NCBI GenBank assembly: GCA_903926205.1
Contig: CAIYID010000031.1
Span: 186,001 to 250,000 of the forward strand
Direction: 5' to 3'
From: an uncultured Bdellovibrionales bacterium
GTDB lineage: Bacteria > Bdellovibrionota > Bdellovibrionia > Bdellovibrionales > Bdellovibrionaceae
Length of the DNA stretch: 64,000 nt
The notes below the pieces were generated by a model, which was given only the letters and a program-made list of their open reading frames with translations, did not search any database and had not been told where the DNA came from. This document shows positions 45,304 to 56,574 of the stretch, piece by piece (position 1 is the first letter of the stretch; every line of letters begins with the position of its first letter). The position numbers were made by a program, and so were the translations under genes.

Positions 45304-45358
45304 TATTTATATATATAAAAAGAAGTAAATATAGAGGTCCATATTTTTGGGGTTTTTA

Positions 45359-46462
45359 ATGAAAATAGAAATTGAGAAAAAAGATCTCATAAATTTGATC
45401 GGTAAAACACAAAACATCGTAGAAAAAAGAAATACGATGCCGATCTTAGTAAATATATTACTTGAAGCCGATAATAACGAGCTTAAAGTTTTTGCAACAG
45501 ATCTTGAAGTGAGTTTAACAGACGCTTGTTCAGTTAAAATAATTGTTCCTGGAAAAGTTGCAGTTAGCGCAAAAAATCTTTATGAAATTACAAAAGAATT
45601 ATCTGAAGGAATTATCCAGCTACATAAAAAAGAAAATAATTGGCTAGAAATTAAACAAGGAAAATATTTATCAAAAATTGTTGGAATCAGTGCAGATGAA
45701 TATCCAATATTTCCAAGTTATTCTGGCGATGGCTTTATTCAAATTGAATCACAAGTTTTGAAGGATATGATAGATAAAACAATCTACAGTGTTTCGAATG
45801 ATGAAACCCGTTATCACTTAAACGGTGTCTATTTCGAACAACAAACAGAAGGTTATATCATGGTGGCAACAGATGGTCACCGGATGAGTTTAATTAAGCG
45901 TGCAATAAGCTCAGATAAGCCATTTATAAATCACGGAGTTATTATTCCAAGAAAAGGACTCTTTGAAGTAAAAAAACTTTTAGAAACACTAGGTGGAAAT
46001 TTTGAAATTGCCATTGATGGTGCTCAGTTAATAGTTCGTCATGAAAAAACGACTTTAATGATTCGTTTGATAGAGGGAAAATATCCAAATTATTCACAAT
46101 TTATTCCACAAAAACTATCACAAAAAATAAAAATTAATCGTGAAGCATTTTTACAATCATTGAAACGAGTTTCATTACTAGCAAATCATAAATCAAAAGC
46201 AGTTACTTTAGCTTTTTCTCAAGGAAAAATGGAAATAACATCGAATAATCCAGAATTCGGTGATGCAAAAGAAGAATTAGAAATTAATTATACTGGAAAA
46301 GAAATGAAGATCGGATTTAACGCAAAATACATTCAAGACGTTTTGCAAGTGATACAAGACGAGGATATAGACCTTGAGTTAAATGATCAACTATCACCAG
46401 GACTCATGCGACCGCACAATGATAAAAATTATACTTGTGTTGTAATGCCAATGCGAATTTGA
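45359..46462 (+). CDS. dnaN: DNA polymerase III beta subunit (sliding clamp)
   Basis: 367 residues from the ATG at 45359. Three repeated clamp domains; recognisable are NTMPILVNILLEA, LYEITKELSEG, GVYFE and TDGHRMS, and the C-terminal end YTCVVMPMRI (VxPMRL-like). Ring-shaped processivity factor. First gene after oriC on the right. The upstream AGAGGTCC and the G-run before the ATG are only modest ribosome-site matches. Confidence 0.97.
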   Translation: MKIEIEKKDLINLIGKTQNIVEKRNTMPILVNILLEADNNELKVFATDLEVSLTDACSVKIIVPGKVAVSAKNLYEITKELSEGIIQLHKKENNWLEIKQGKYLSKIVGISADEYPIFPSYSGDGFIQIESQVLKDMIDKTIYSVSNDETRYHLNGVYFEQQTEGYIMVATDGHRMSLIKRAISSDKPFINHGVIIPRKGLFEVKKLLETLGGNFEIAIDGAQLIVRHEKTTLMIRLIEGKYPNYSQFIPQKLSQKIKINREAFLQSLKRVSLLANHKSKAVTLAFSQGKMEITSNNPEFGDAKEELEINYTGKEMKIGFNAKYIQDVLQVIQDEDIDLELNDQLSPGLMRPHNDKNYTCVVMPMRI

Positions 46463-46492
46463 CAAAAATTTTCAAAAAAGAGAATCTAATTT

Positions 46493-47626
46493 TTGATTTA
46501 CCAAAAAGTTGCTTTTCATAACTTTAGAAATTTTTCTGATTTTAAAATGGATTTTCATCCAGGAATAAATATTTTTATTGGTCAAAATGGCCAAGGGAAA
46601 ACAAATCTTCTTGAGGGACTATTTCTACTCACTCAAGGAGAAAGTTTTCGCTACGGAGATAATGAAACTTTTATTTATAATCAATCTCAAGAAGCGATTC
46701 TTCGAACACAGATAAAAAAAGATGATTTAATTTGGGATATAAAGCTACAAGTTTTGAAATCAAGAAAAAATCATTTTGCTAATGAAAAAAAAATTACAGC
46801 TTCTACATGTTCAGAAAAATTTCCTGTGATTATCTTTAGTCCCGAAAGTCTATCTGCTATCAAAGAGGGGGATGATCAGCGGCGTCAATTAGTTGATGCT
46901 CTTTTGATCACAACTCATCCAGGAATGTCTGAAACTATCTCTGACTATCGAAGGGTCTTAAAGAGTAGAAATAAACTGCTTAAGAACCATTTAGAAGGTT
47001 TAAACAGTGAATCAGAAACAAGAGTACTCCTAGAAAGTATCAATCCTATTTTTTTGCAATGCGCGACAGCTTTGACGCTTGCCAGAATTGAAGCTCTAAA
47101 TGTTATAACACCAGATCTAAATTTTGCGATGAAATCAATAACCAGCGAAAATAATGTGGATATCTCTGTGGAATATGTGATTTCAGGTCAGAGTGCCAAG
47201 AATTATAATCGCCAAATGGTCTACGACTCACTACATAAACGAATTCAAGAATTATCCTCTGCGGAGCTTGCCTCAGGAAATACTTTAACAGGACCTCACA
47301 AGCACGATATCAAATTTCTATATAACCAAAATGATTCAAGATTTTTTTGTTCGCAAGGACAACAAAGAGTGCTCATATTATCTTTCAAAATGGCTCAAAT
47401 AGTGTATCATCGCAGGGTTCACAAAAGTGATCCCGTTTTGATGTTAGATGATGTTCTATCAGAGCTTGATTTTCAGAAACGATCAGCTCTGATCTCTTTC
47501 TTAAAAGGAATTGGAACGCAAATATTTATTTCAACAACGGAGATGAATTTGCCTGCAGAAATGCGCGCGAAAGAATTAGCGGTTTATCAAATCGCTCAGG
47601 GGAAGATTATTGAAAGTTGTTATTAA
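46493..47626 (+). CDS. recF: DNA replication and repair protein RecF
   Basis: 377 residues, TTG start at 46493 with GAGAA a few bases upstream. Walker A GQNGQGKTNLLEG, the ABC-type signature CSQGQQRVLI and Walker B VLMLDDVLSELD show an intact RecF ATPase. It loads RecA at gaps with RecO and RecR. The dnaA-dnaN-recF-gyrB order is the ancestral bacterial one. Confidence 0.95.
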   Translation: MIYQKVAFHNFRNFSDFKMDFHPGINIFIGQNGQGKTNLLEGLFLLTQGESFRYGDNETFIYNQSQEAILRTQIKKDDLIWDIKLQVLKSRKNHFANEKKITASTCSEKFPVIIFSPESLSAIKEGDDQRRQLVDALLITTHPGMSETISDYRRVLKSRNKLLKNHLEGLNSESETRVLLESINPIFLQCATALTLARIEALNVITPDLNFAMKSITSENNVDISVEYVISGQSAKNYNRQMVYDSLHKRIQELSSAELASGNTLTGPHKHDIKFLYNQNDSRFFCSQGQQRVLILSFKMAQIVYHRRVHKSDPVLMLDDVLSELDFQKRSALISFLKGIGTQIFISTTEMNLPAEMRAKELAVYQIAQGKIIESCY

Positions 47627-50071
<2,445 letters not shown>

Positions 50072-50130
50072 ACCCAGTGTAGATTCAGGATTCGACGACT
50101 GCGCGATTCACAAACCAGAAGGACCGTTTT

Positions 50131-52611
50131 ATGGAAAATGTACAAAAAGGTATTAAGAATGTAGATATCAACAAAGAAATGCGCGACGCCTATTTGCAAT
50201 ACTCTATGAGTGTCATCGTTGGTCGCGCTCTTCCTGATGTTCGTGATGGATTGAAACCAGTTCACCGTCGGGTTCTTTTTGCTCAAAACGAAATGGGAAA
50301 TCTGCCAGGAAAACCATATTTGAAATCTGCTCGCGTGGTCGGTGATGTTATAGGTAAGTATCATCCTCATGGTGATAGTGCGGTCTACGATACGATGGTT
50401 CGTATGGCGCAGGATTTTTCCATGCGCTACACACTCGAAGATGGCCAAGGAAACTTTGGCTCTATCGACGGAGATTCTGCGGCAGCCATGCGTTATACAG
50501 AAGTAAGAATGACGAAGCTCGCGCAAGAGTTGTTACTAGATATCGAAAAAGAAACAGTTCCTTTTGGACCAAACTATGATGACTCTCTGGAAATTCCTCT
50601 AGTTTTACCAGCAAAATATCCAAATCTTTTAGTGAACGGAAGCTCGGGTATTGCGGTCGGAATGGCTACAAATATTCCTCCGCATAATTTATCTGAAGTC
50701 ATTGATGGCTGTATTCATATTATTAATAATCCAGAATGTACTATTGATGAACTTATGCAGCATATTCCAGGTCCAGATTTTCCATCTTCGGGAATTATTG
50801 CTGGAACTCAAGGAATTCACCAAGCCTATAAAAAAGGTAAAGGTATAATTACACTTAAAGCAGTGGCAGAAATCGAGACCAAAAAAGATGGTCGCGAAGA
50901 AATTATTGTTCATCAAATTCCATACCAAGTAAATAAAGCCCGTCTGATTGAAAGCATGGCGGACTTAGTTCGCGATAAGCAAATCGAAGGCATTAGTGAT
51001 ATTCGTGACGAGTCTTCTCGTGAAGGCATGCGAATCGTCATCATGATCAAGAAAAATGAAAATGCTGGTGTGATTTTGAATCGCCTGTATAAATTCACCC
51101 AATTGCAAGTGAGCTTTGGAATTATCATGCTTGCACTGGATGCGAAAAACCAGCCAATCACCTTTGATCTTAAGCGAATGTTACAAGCCTTTGTTGATCA
51201 TCGTCGTGACGTAGTGACGAAACGATGTATTTTTGAATTAAAGAAAGCACAAGACCGCGCCCATATTTTGGAAGGCTTGAAGCGTGCTCTTGATCAAATT
51301 GATGCTGTGATTAAAACAATTCGCGCATCTAAAGAAGCAAAAATTGCTCAAGAAGCCCTAATGACAACATTTGGGTTTTCTGAAAAACAAGCTGTGGCTA
51401 TTTTGGAAATGCGCTTGCAACGACTCACTGGACTTGAGAGAGAAAAAATCGAGAATGAACTTCTTGAGCTTCAAAAAACAATTGAATGGTTAAAATTTGT
51501 ATTAGCAGATGTCCACGAAGTTTATAAAATTATTACAGAAGAACTGCTTGATATTAAAAAACGTTTTGGTGATCCTCGACGAACACAGATCGCAGGAGAT
51601 TCAACCGATATTGAAGATGAAGATTTAATTGCGGATGAAGACGTTATCGTTACTATCACCAGCACGGGATATATCAAGCGCATTTCGACAGATGAATATC
51701 GATTACAACGAAGGGGTGGAAAAGGACTAAAGGGAATGGAGACTCGCGAAGAGGACCATGTCACAGATATTTTTCCTACATCAACGAAGACAACCCTTTT
51801 AGTATTTACTGATAAAGGAAAAGTATATTGGACTAAAGTTCATCGCTTACCTTTAGGAAGCCGAACCTCCAAAGGGAAGGCAATTGCAAATGTTCTCAAT
51901 CTTGGAAGTAATGAAAAAGTGATGGCCGTTCTACCTGTCGAGGAGTTTACTGAAAGTAGATTTGTCGTGATGCTGACGAAAAATGGAATTATTAAAAAAA
52001 CCCCTCTTGATGCGTTCTCTAATCAACGCCAAGCTGGAATTATCGCTTTGACAACAGACCTGGATGATAACGTCATTGATGCAAAAATCAGTGATGGTCA
52101 AAGCGATATATTTATTGCCACCAAAGAGGGAATGTCTATTCGTTTTAACGAAGATGATGTGCGCCCAATGGGACGCTCAGCTCGCGGAGTAAAGGGCATT
52201 ACCTTGTCAAAAGAAGATATTGTGATCGGAATGGAGATCATTCAAAAAGACAGCAAAGACACGATTTTGATTGTAACCGAAGGTGGCTATGGAAAACGAT
52301 CCGATGTCAGTGAATATCGAATACAGGGTCGCGGCGGCGTCGGAATTATCACTCAAAAAACAACAGACAAAGTGGGTCTTGTTGTCGGTGCCCGCAAAGT
52401 GATTGATAAACATGACTTAATTATCACGACAGATAATGGCCAGAATATTCGCATGAAAGTATCTGACATCTCTATTCTTGGTCGAAACACCCAAGGGGTT
52501 CGTTTGATAAATCTTGAAGGTAAAGATGAGCTGGTTACTGGATTTGCGGTTATTGAAGAGCATGCGGTTGAGGCGCTGGGAGATCCAGGTGGGCCAGAGG
52601 GAATTCATTAA
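50131..52611 (+). CDS. gyrA: DNA gyrase subunit A
   Basis: 826 residues. RALPDVRDGLKPVHRRVLF, the quinolone-region KYHPHGDSAVYDTMVRMAQ with the usual Ser and Asp (no resistance substitution), catalytic tyrosine in AMRYTEVRM, and a C-terminal beta-pinwheel containing the GyrA box QRRGGKG, which confirms gyrase rather than topoisomerase IV. AAGGACC precedes the ATG. Followed by the TPR lipoprotein gene after 7 bp, so the operon probably continues. Confidence 0.98.
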   Translation: MENVQKGIKNVDINKEMRDAYLQYSMSVIVGRALPDVRDGLKPVHRRVLFAQNEMGNLPGKPYLKSARVVGDVIGKYHPHGDSAVYDTMVRMAQDFSMRYTLEDGQGNFGSIDGDSAAAMRYTEVRMTKLAQELLLDIEKETVPFGPNYDDSLEIPLVLPAKYPNLLVNGSSGIAVGMATNIPPHNLSEVIDGCIHIINNPECTIDELMQHIPGPDFPSSGIIAGTQGIHQAYKKGKGIITLKAVAEIETKKDGREEIIVHQIPYQVNKARLIESMADLVRDKQIEGISDIRDESSREGMRIVIMIKKNENAGVILNRLYKFTQLQVSFGIIMLALDAKNQPITFDLKRMLQAFVDHRRDVVTKRCIFELKKAQDRAHILEGLKRALDQIDAVIKTIRASKEAKIAQEALMTTFGFSEKQAVAILEMRLQRLTGLEREKIENELLELQKTIEWLKFVLADVHEVYKIITEELLDIKKRFGDPRRTQIAGDSTDIEDEDLIADEDVIVTITSTGYIKRISTDEYRLQRRGGKGLKGMETREEDHVTDIFPTSTKTTLLVFTDKGKVYWTKVHRLPLGSRTSKGKAIANVLNLGSNEKVMAVLPVEEFTESRFVVMLTKNGIIKKTPLDAFSNQRQAGIIALTTDLDDNVIDAKISDGQSDIFIATKEGMSIRFNEDDVRPMGRSARGVKGITLSKEDIVIGMEIIQKDSKDTILIVTEGGYGKRSDVSEYRIQGRGGVGIITQKTTDKVGLVVGARKVIDKHDLIITTDNGQNIRMKVSDISILGRNTQGVRLINLEGKDELVTGFAVIEEHAVEALGDPGGPEGIH

Positions 52612-52618
52612 CAGGCAG

Positions 52619-53455
52619 TTGAAAATATTTTTTCTGCAGAAGGCTGACTTCGCTCGTTTTCTTTTAGGGCTATTTGTTGTCGTTGTATGTTTATGCGGCT
52701 GTGAATCTCAAGAGGAGCGGGAATTTTCACGCGGACTATCTTTTGAAAAAAATAAGGATTTTAAGTCCGCAATTTCTGCGTTTAGCAGAACAATTCTACG
52801 CAATCCTCAAAGTCCATCTGCAATTGCCGCTGCAAAAGAGGGTGCAAAAATAGCTTTGCTAGAGCTTAAGGATTTCAAGAAGGCCACGGAATTTTATGAA
52901 ACCATTGTTATTCAGTCTAATGATGTAACAGACAGAGTCACAGCTCAAAAACAGCTGGCCACCGTCTACTTTGATCAACTGGCTGATTACTCTAATGCGA
53001 TTAAAGAACTTAATAAACTCCTAGCCACGAATTTAGATCCAAAAGAAAAAGTGCAATTTCGAATAAAACTCGCAAAAGCCTATTATTTTTCAAATAATTT
53101 TCTTCAAGCGGAGAGCGAAGTGAAGGACTTCTTAAAAAGCGAAAAAGATGATGACGCTACTTTTCAAATGATGGTGCTCAAAGGAAATATTTATTTAGCT
53201 AAAAAGGACCAGCAAAAAGCGATAGAGGCGTTCAAAGATATTCTAAATACCTTTCCAGAGCGAGCTGTTAAAGAAAATGCGGCAATGACTCTTGCTGTTG
53301 CTTATGAAGAATTGAAAGATTACAAAAATGCGGTTGCGGTTATGGAGCAGATGAAAAAATATCATTCAATGCCGGAATATATCGATTTACGAATAAAAAA
53401 ATTATTGGCGAATCAAAAAAACCAACCTGGCGCCAAAGGAATTCATCGAAAATGA
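52619..53455 (+). CDS. TPR-repeat lipoprotein
   Basis: 278 residues from a TTG at 52619, just after the gyrA stop; the in-frame extension upstream overlaps gyrA and is not needed. Lipoprotein signal with lipobox LCGC (Cys about 28) and Glu at +2. The rest is about seven degenerate TPR or SEL-type helical pairs (FEKNKDFKSAISAFSRTILRN, LKDFKKATEFYETIV, YSNAIKELNKLL ...). Such proteins scaffold envelope complexes. Sits between gyrA and ATP synthase genes, overlapping atpZ by 4 bp. Role unknown. Confidence 0.85.
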   Translation: MKIFFLQKADFARFLLGLFVVVVCLCGCESQEEREFSRGLSFEKNKDFKSAISAFSRTILRNPQSPSAIAAAKEGAKIALLELKDFKKATEFYETIVIQSNDVTDRVTAQKQLATVYFDQLADYSNAIKELNKLLATNLDPKEKVQFRIKLAKAYYFSNNFLQAESEVKDFLKSEKDDDATFQMMVLKGNIYLAKKDQQKAIEAFKDILNTFPERAVKENAAMTLAVAYEELKDYKNAVAVMEQMKKYHSMPEYIDLRIKKLLANQKNQPGAKGIHRK

Positions 53456-53661
53456 AAACAAATAAATACATCGTATTCACGGCGATGGGATTTGAGCTTG
53501 TTGGGCTTATTTTAGGCTCGGTATATGTTGGTCAAATTCTGGATTCAAAATACGAACTAAAAGGCCTAGGAATGGTAGGACTTTCGATGTTGGCCCTAGC
53601 GGGATGGATTTTTCACATTGTTCAGCTAGCAAAAAAATTAGAAAACTCAAAAGACCAATGA
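53452..53661 (+). CDS. atpZ: AtpZ-like F0F1 ATP synthase accessory protein
   Basis: 69 residues with two membrane helices (FTAMGFELVGLILGSVYVGQIL and GMVGLSMLALAGWIFHIVQLA) separated by a short loop, matching the AtpZ (ATPase gene 1) pattern. AtpZ and AtpI help F0 assembly and cation handling. Its start overlaps the lipoprotein stop, and its stop overlaps the next start. Confidence 0.8.
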   Translation: MKTNKYIVFTAMGFELVGLILGSVYVGQILDSKYELKGLGMVGLSMLALAGWIFHIVQLAKKLENSKDQ

Positions 53662-54014
53662 AAAAAGTCATTTTGATTCAACTCACTGTGACCATTATTG
53701 GATCGATATTGCTAAAAACCTTAATATCAACGCATGGGGCTATTTCATATCTTGAAGGAGCTCTCCTGGTTCTTTTGAACCTTTCCTTGCTCACCTGGGC
53801 CTGGTCCAAAATTCTAAGTAAAAAAATCATTGCCCTTGCCGTCTCCGTCATTGTATTTAAATACGCGATTTTTGCCCTTATTATTTACAAGATTCTAACT
53901 GATCCTGGCACAGAAAAGCTTTGGTTTGGAGCGGGTCTTAGTACACTTATGATTACTGTCTGTTCATTTGCCTTATTCAGAAATCTGGAAAAGGACGATG
54001 TGGAAAATGGATAG
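53658..54014 (+). CDS. atpI: AtpI-like ATP synthase assembly protein
   Basis: 118 residues from the ATG at 53658, which overlaps the atpZ stop (ATGA). Four hydrophobic segments (VILIQLTVTIIGSILLKTLI, ISYLEGALLVLLNLSLLTWAW, IIALAVSVIVFKYAIFALIIY, LWFGAGLSTLMITVCSFALF) match ATP synthase I, a chaperone for c-ring assembly. Sequence conservation is low in this family, so the call leans partly on position before atpB. Confidence 0.75.
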   Translation: MKKVILIQLTVTIIGSILLKTLISTHGAISYLEGALLVLLNLSLLTWAWSKILSKKIIALAVSVIVFKYAIFALIIYKILTDPGTEKLWFGAGLSTLMITVCSFALFRNLEKDDVENG

Positions 54015-54026
54015 GATCGGAGAAAT

Positions 54027-54716
54027 ATGTCCTTCAATTTGACATCATTAATTCCTGGCGTTGGCGAAGCCTACGAACATGTTGCGACCTATGGCGCTGT
54101 TGCAACTTTACTTATTTTTACTGGTGTTGCATCAAAGTCAGGAATGAAAAAAAAGGGCGAAGGCGCTGTAACTCCAGATGGACATCTCTCCTCGCGCGGT
54201 CTTTTCGAAATGATTGTTGAGTTTATCCAGGGTCTTGTTGATATGGTTATTGGTCATCACGGACGCAAATTCATTCCAATGTTCTCTGCAATTTTTCTGA
54301 TAGTTTTTGCTAATAATTTAGTCGGCGTTCTTCCTGGAATGACTCCTGCGACTGAGCAAATAAATACCACGCTTGCCATGGGTACATTTATGTTTCTGAC
54401 TTATAATTTTCTTGGAATTAAAGAAAACGGAATGGCCTATTTGAAGCATTTTTTAGGCCCTTTATTGTGGTTGGCTCCTCTGATGGTTGTGATTGAACTC
54501 ATTTCACATATTGTTCGCCCACTCAGCTTGGGACTGCGTTTAGCAAATGTTATGACCGGAGATCACACAGTGGTAGGAATCTTTACGGACCTTGTTCCGC
54601 TAATTTTACCAATTCCCTTTTATTTATTAGGAATGTTTGTTTGTTTTGTTCAAGCCTTTGTATTCACTTTACTCTCAATGGTGTACATCTCATTGGCTAC
54701 CGCTCACGAACACTAA
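54027..54716 (+). CDS. atpB: ATP synthase subunit a
   Basis: 229 residues with five or six membrane helices. The essential arginine is in RPLSLGLRLANVMTGDH, and the C-terminal helix has the QAFVFTLLSMVYISLA pattern. Forms the ion half-channels against the c-ring. GGAG precedes the ATG. The region between the first helices is short and the N-terminus lies in the periplasm. Confidence 0.96.
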   Translation: MSFNLTSLIPGVGEAYEHVATYGAVATLLIFTGVASKSGMKKKGEGAVTPDGHLSSRGLFEMIVEFIQGLVDMVIGHHGRKFIPMFSAIFLIVFANNLVGVLPGMTPATEQINTTLAMGTFMFLTYNFLGIKENGMAYLKHFLGPLLWLAPLMVVIELISHIVRPLSLGLRLANVMTGDHTVVGIFTDLVPLILPIPFYLLGMFVCFVQAFVFTLLSMVYISLATAHEH

Positions 54717-54768
54717 ATTTAATTTTGGTCCCAAGTTGTTTTAACAGAAGAAGAAGGAGAAATTCTCA

Positions 54769-55089
54769 ATGAAAAAAACAGCACAAAAAATCCTGGTTGC
54801 AATTGCAACAACTCTTTTCGCACAAGCTGCATTGGCTGAAGAAGCCGTTCATGCCGCTGGAAGCGATAAAGGTTTGATTGCTCTTGGAGCAGGTCTTGCT
54901 ATTGGTATTGCAGCTCTTGGCGGAGCTCTTGGCCAAGCAAAAACAGCAGCGTCTGCTCTTGAGGGGATTGCTCGCAATCCAGCGGCTCAAGGCAAAATCT
55001 TCACACCGATGATCATCGGTTTGGCTCTTATTGAGTCATTGGTGATCTACGCATTCGTTATTGCGTTCTTCTTGAACGGTCACATCTAA
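54769..55089 (+). CDS. atpE: ATP synthase subunit c with N-terminal signal peptide
   Basis: 106 residues, longer than the usual 75-85 because of a signal-peptide-like N-terminus ([24 protein letters not shown]). Two membrane helices with the polar loop [12 protein letters not shown], and the ion-binding Glu in ALIESLVIY of helix 2. Helix 1 has a Gln (GALGQAK) in the position of the Na-ring Gln, and a Ser follows the Glu, but the Thr after it is replaced by Leu, so ion specificity is unclear. A strong AAGGAG precedes the ATG. Last gene of this operon. Confidence 0.95.
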   Translation: MKKTAQKILVAIATTLFAQAALAEEAVHAAGSDKGLIALGAGLAIGIAALGGALGQAKTAASALEGIARNPAAQGKIFTPMIIGLALIESLVIYAFVIAFFLNGHI

Positions 55090-55137
55090 TTTTTAGATGA
55101 AATAATGAAGGGACTTTCCAAATTTGGAGAATCCACT

Positions 55138-55169
55138 AAAAAAGCCGAGGGATCACCTTCGGCTTTTTT
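55138..55169. terminator. Rho-independent terminator after atpE, probably bidirectional
   Basis: AAAAAAGCCGAGG (55138-55150) faces CCTTCGGCTTTTTT (55156-55169) across GATCA, with one bulged base. It is flanked by an A-run and a T-run, so it can stop transcripts from atpE and from the convergent sugar-phosphate mutase gene. Confidence 0.9.
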
Positions 55170-55206
55170 AGTTTAAAATGTGAATCGAAAAATAAGTACG
55201 GCTGGT

Positions 55207-56574
55207 CTAGAGATACTTATTAACAATCACTTCAAATTGATTGCGGATTCGATCAAGCCCCGCCTGAGTCGTGCTTTCATAGCGAAGCACCAATACCGGT
55301 TGGGTATTAGAAGCACGCGCAAGCGCCCACCCATCTTTAAAGGAAACGCGAATTCCATCGAGCAAATTTACTTTATACTCATTGGTTGATTGAGAAAATG
55401 CGGCACGAAGCTTCTCAACGATAAGAGTTTTCTTTTCCTCGGTCGTGTCGACGCGAAGTTCAGGCGTGTTGAATGATGGAGGAAGGCCTTCCAAAAGCTG
55501 AGAAATCGTTTTTCCTGTCTGAGATAAAATTTCACACACACGAAGACCAGCATAAAGAGCATCATCGTACCCATAGTTGCGGTCTGCGAAGAAAATATGA
55601 CCACTCATTTCACCACCAAAAGGTGCGTGTTCAATCTTAATTTTTTCTTTGATCAACGAGTGACCTGTTTTCCACATCACAGGCTCGCCACCGTTTTTCT
55701 TGATGTCGTCATACATGCGATCAGAGCACTTCACGTCACCAATAATTTTTGCACCTTTAGTTTTACTAAGTACAAAACGACTGATTAATACCATCAGCTC
55801 ATCGCCATAAATCATTTTACCGGTATGATCCACGATGCCGATGCGATCAGCGTCTCCATCGAAGCCAATTCCAACGACGGCGCCTTGTTTTTTTACTTCT
55901 GCCACAAGCGCAATAAGATTTTTTTCCACAGTTGGATCTGGATGATGATTAGGGAATAAACCATCAGGCTTTTCAAAAATTATTGTTGGCGTAAGCCCCG
56001 CGCCTTCAAAAAGTTTTCTCATGATACAGCCGGCCGCGCCGTTTCCTCCATCAAGTACAACTTTAATTGGCGCCATTGTTCCAAACTCTTTTTTATAACG
56101 GGCCAAGTACTGAGGGAAAAGATCCAGGATTTCTTCTTTGCCTTCGCCTTTTGGAAAATCAGCAACTTGAATTATTTTTAATAGAGACTGAATCTCTTCG
56201 CCAAAAATAGTTTGCTTTCCAGCACAGACTTTGAAGCCATTGTAGTCTGGAGGATTATGACTTCCTGTGATCATTAAGGCCCCATCGACACCGGGCACTT
56301 CAAAAGTAGAAAAATAACAAATCGGAGAAGTGACAAGCCCAATATACACAACATCTGCACCAGAATCGCGAAGGCCCTGAGAAACAGAAGCTTTAATTTC
56401 AGGTCCGGAAAGACGAGCATCGTGACCCAAGGAAATTTTCAACTTTTTCTTTCCTGTTTTTCCTTGCAGGTATTGAACAAAGCCCCGCCCAAGTAAATAG
56501 CCAAAATCCTTATCGAACTGCTTTTCATAAATTCCTCGAATGTCGTACTCCCGAAAAATAACTGGATCAAACAT
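55207..56574 (-). CDS. Phosphomannomutase/phosphoglucomutase
   Basis: 455 residues from the ATG at 56574, placed by GGAAAGGAA. The alpha-D-phosphohexomutase family is shown by REYDIRGIYEK, the phosphoserine loop TGSHNPPDYNG, the metal loop DGDADRIG, the sugar-binding GGEMSGH and the phosphate-binding RASNTQPVLVLRYE near the end. The ManB/AlgC type converts mannose- or glucose-6-phosphate to 1-phosphates for LPS and exopolysaccharide. Its start overlaps the pdxA end by 8 bp. Confidence 0.95.
   Translation of the reverse strand: MFDPVIFREYDIRGIYEKQFDKDFGYLLGRGFVQYLQGKTGKKKLKISLGHDARLSGPEIKASVSQGLRDSGADVVYIGLVTSPICYFSTFEVPGVDGALMITGSHNPPDYNGFKVCAGKQTIFGEEIQSLLKIIQVADFPKGEGKEEILDLFPQYLARYKKEFGTMAPIKVVLDGGNGAAGCIMRKLFEGAGLTPTIIFEKPDGLFPNHHPDPTVEKNLIALVAEVKKQGAVVGIGFDGDADRIGIVDHTGKMIYGDELMVLISRFVLSKTKGAKIIGDVKCSDRMYDDIKKNGGEPVMWKTGHSLIKEKIKIEHAPFGGEMSGHIFFADRNYGYDDALYAGLRVCEILSQTGKTISQLLEGLPPSFNTPELRVDTTEEKKTLIVEKLRAAFSQSTNEYKVNLLDGIRVSFKDGWALARASNTQPVLVLRYESTTQAGLDRIRNQFEVIVNKYL

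Larger units (their letters stand above)
45125..45358. other. oriC: Chromosomal replication origin oriC
   Basis: The 234-bp dnaA-dnaN gap holds a perfect DnaA box, several near-boxes, a CTA-repeat DnaA-trio tract and a very AT-rich stretch with TATATATATA (about 45304-45326). This arrangement, plus genes leaving it in both directions, marks it as the origin. A 67-codon frame opening here is not considered coding. A similar dnaA-dnaN location is described for Bdellovibrio. Confidence 0.88.

Noticed and set aside
45125-45328. 67-codon reading frame in the dnaA-dnaN gap
   Set aside because: It lies in oriC, over DnaA boxes and the trio tract, has no ribosome site and a Phe/Tyr/Lys-rich product resembling translated AT-rich DNA.
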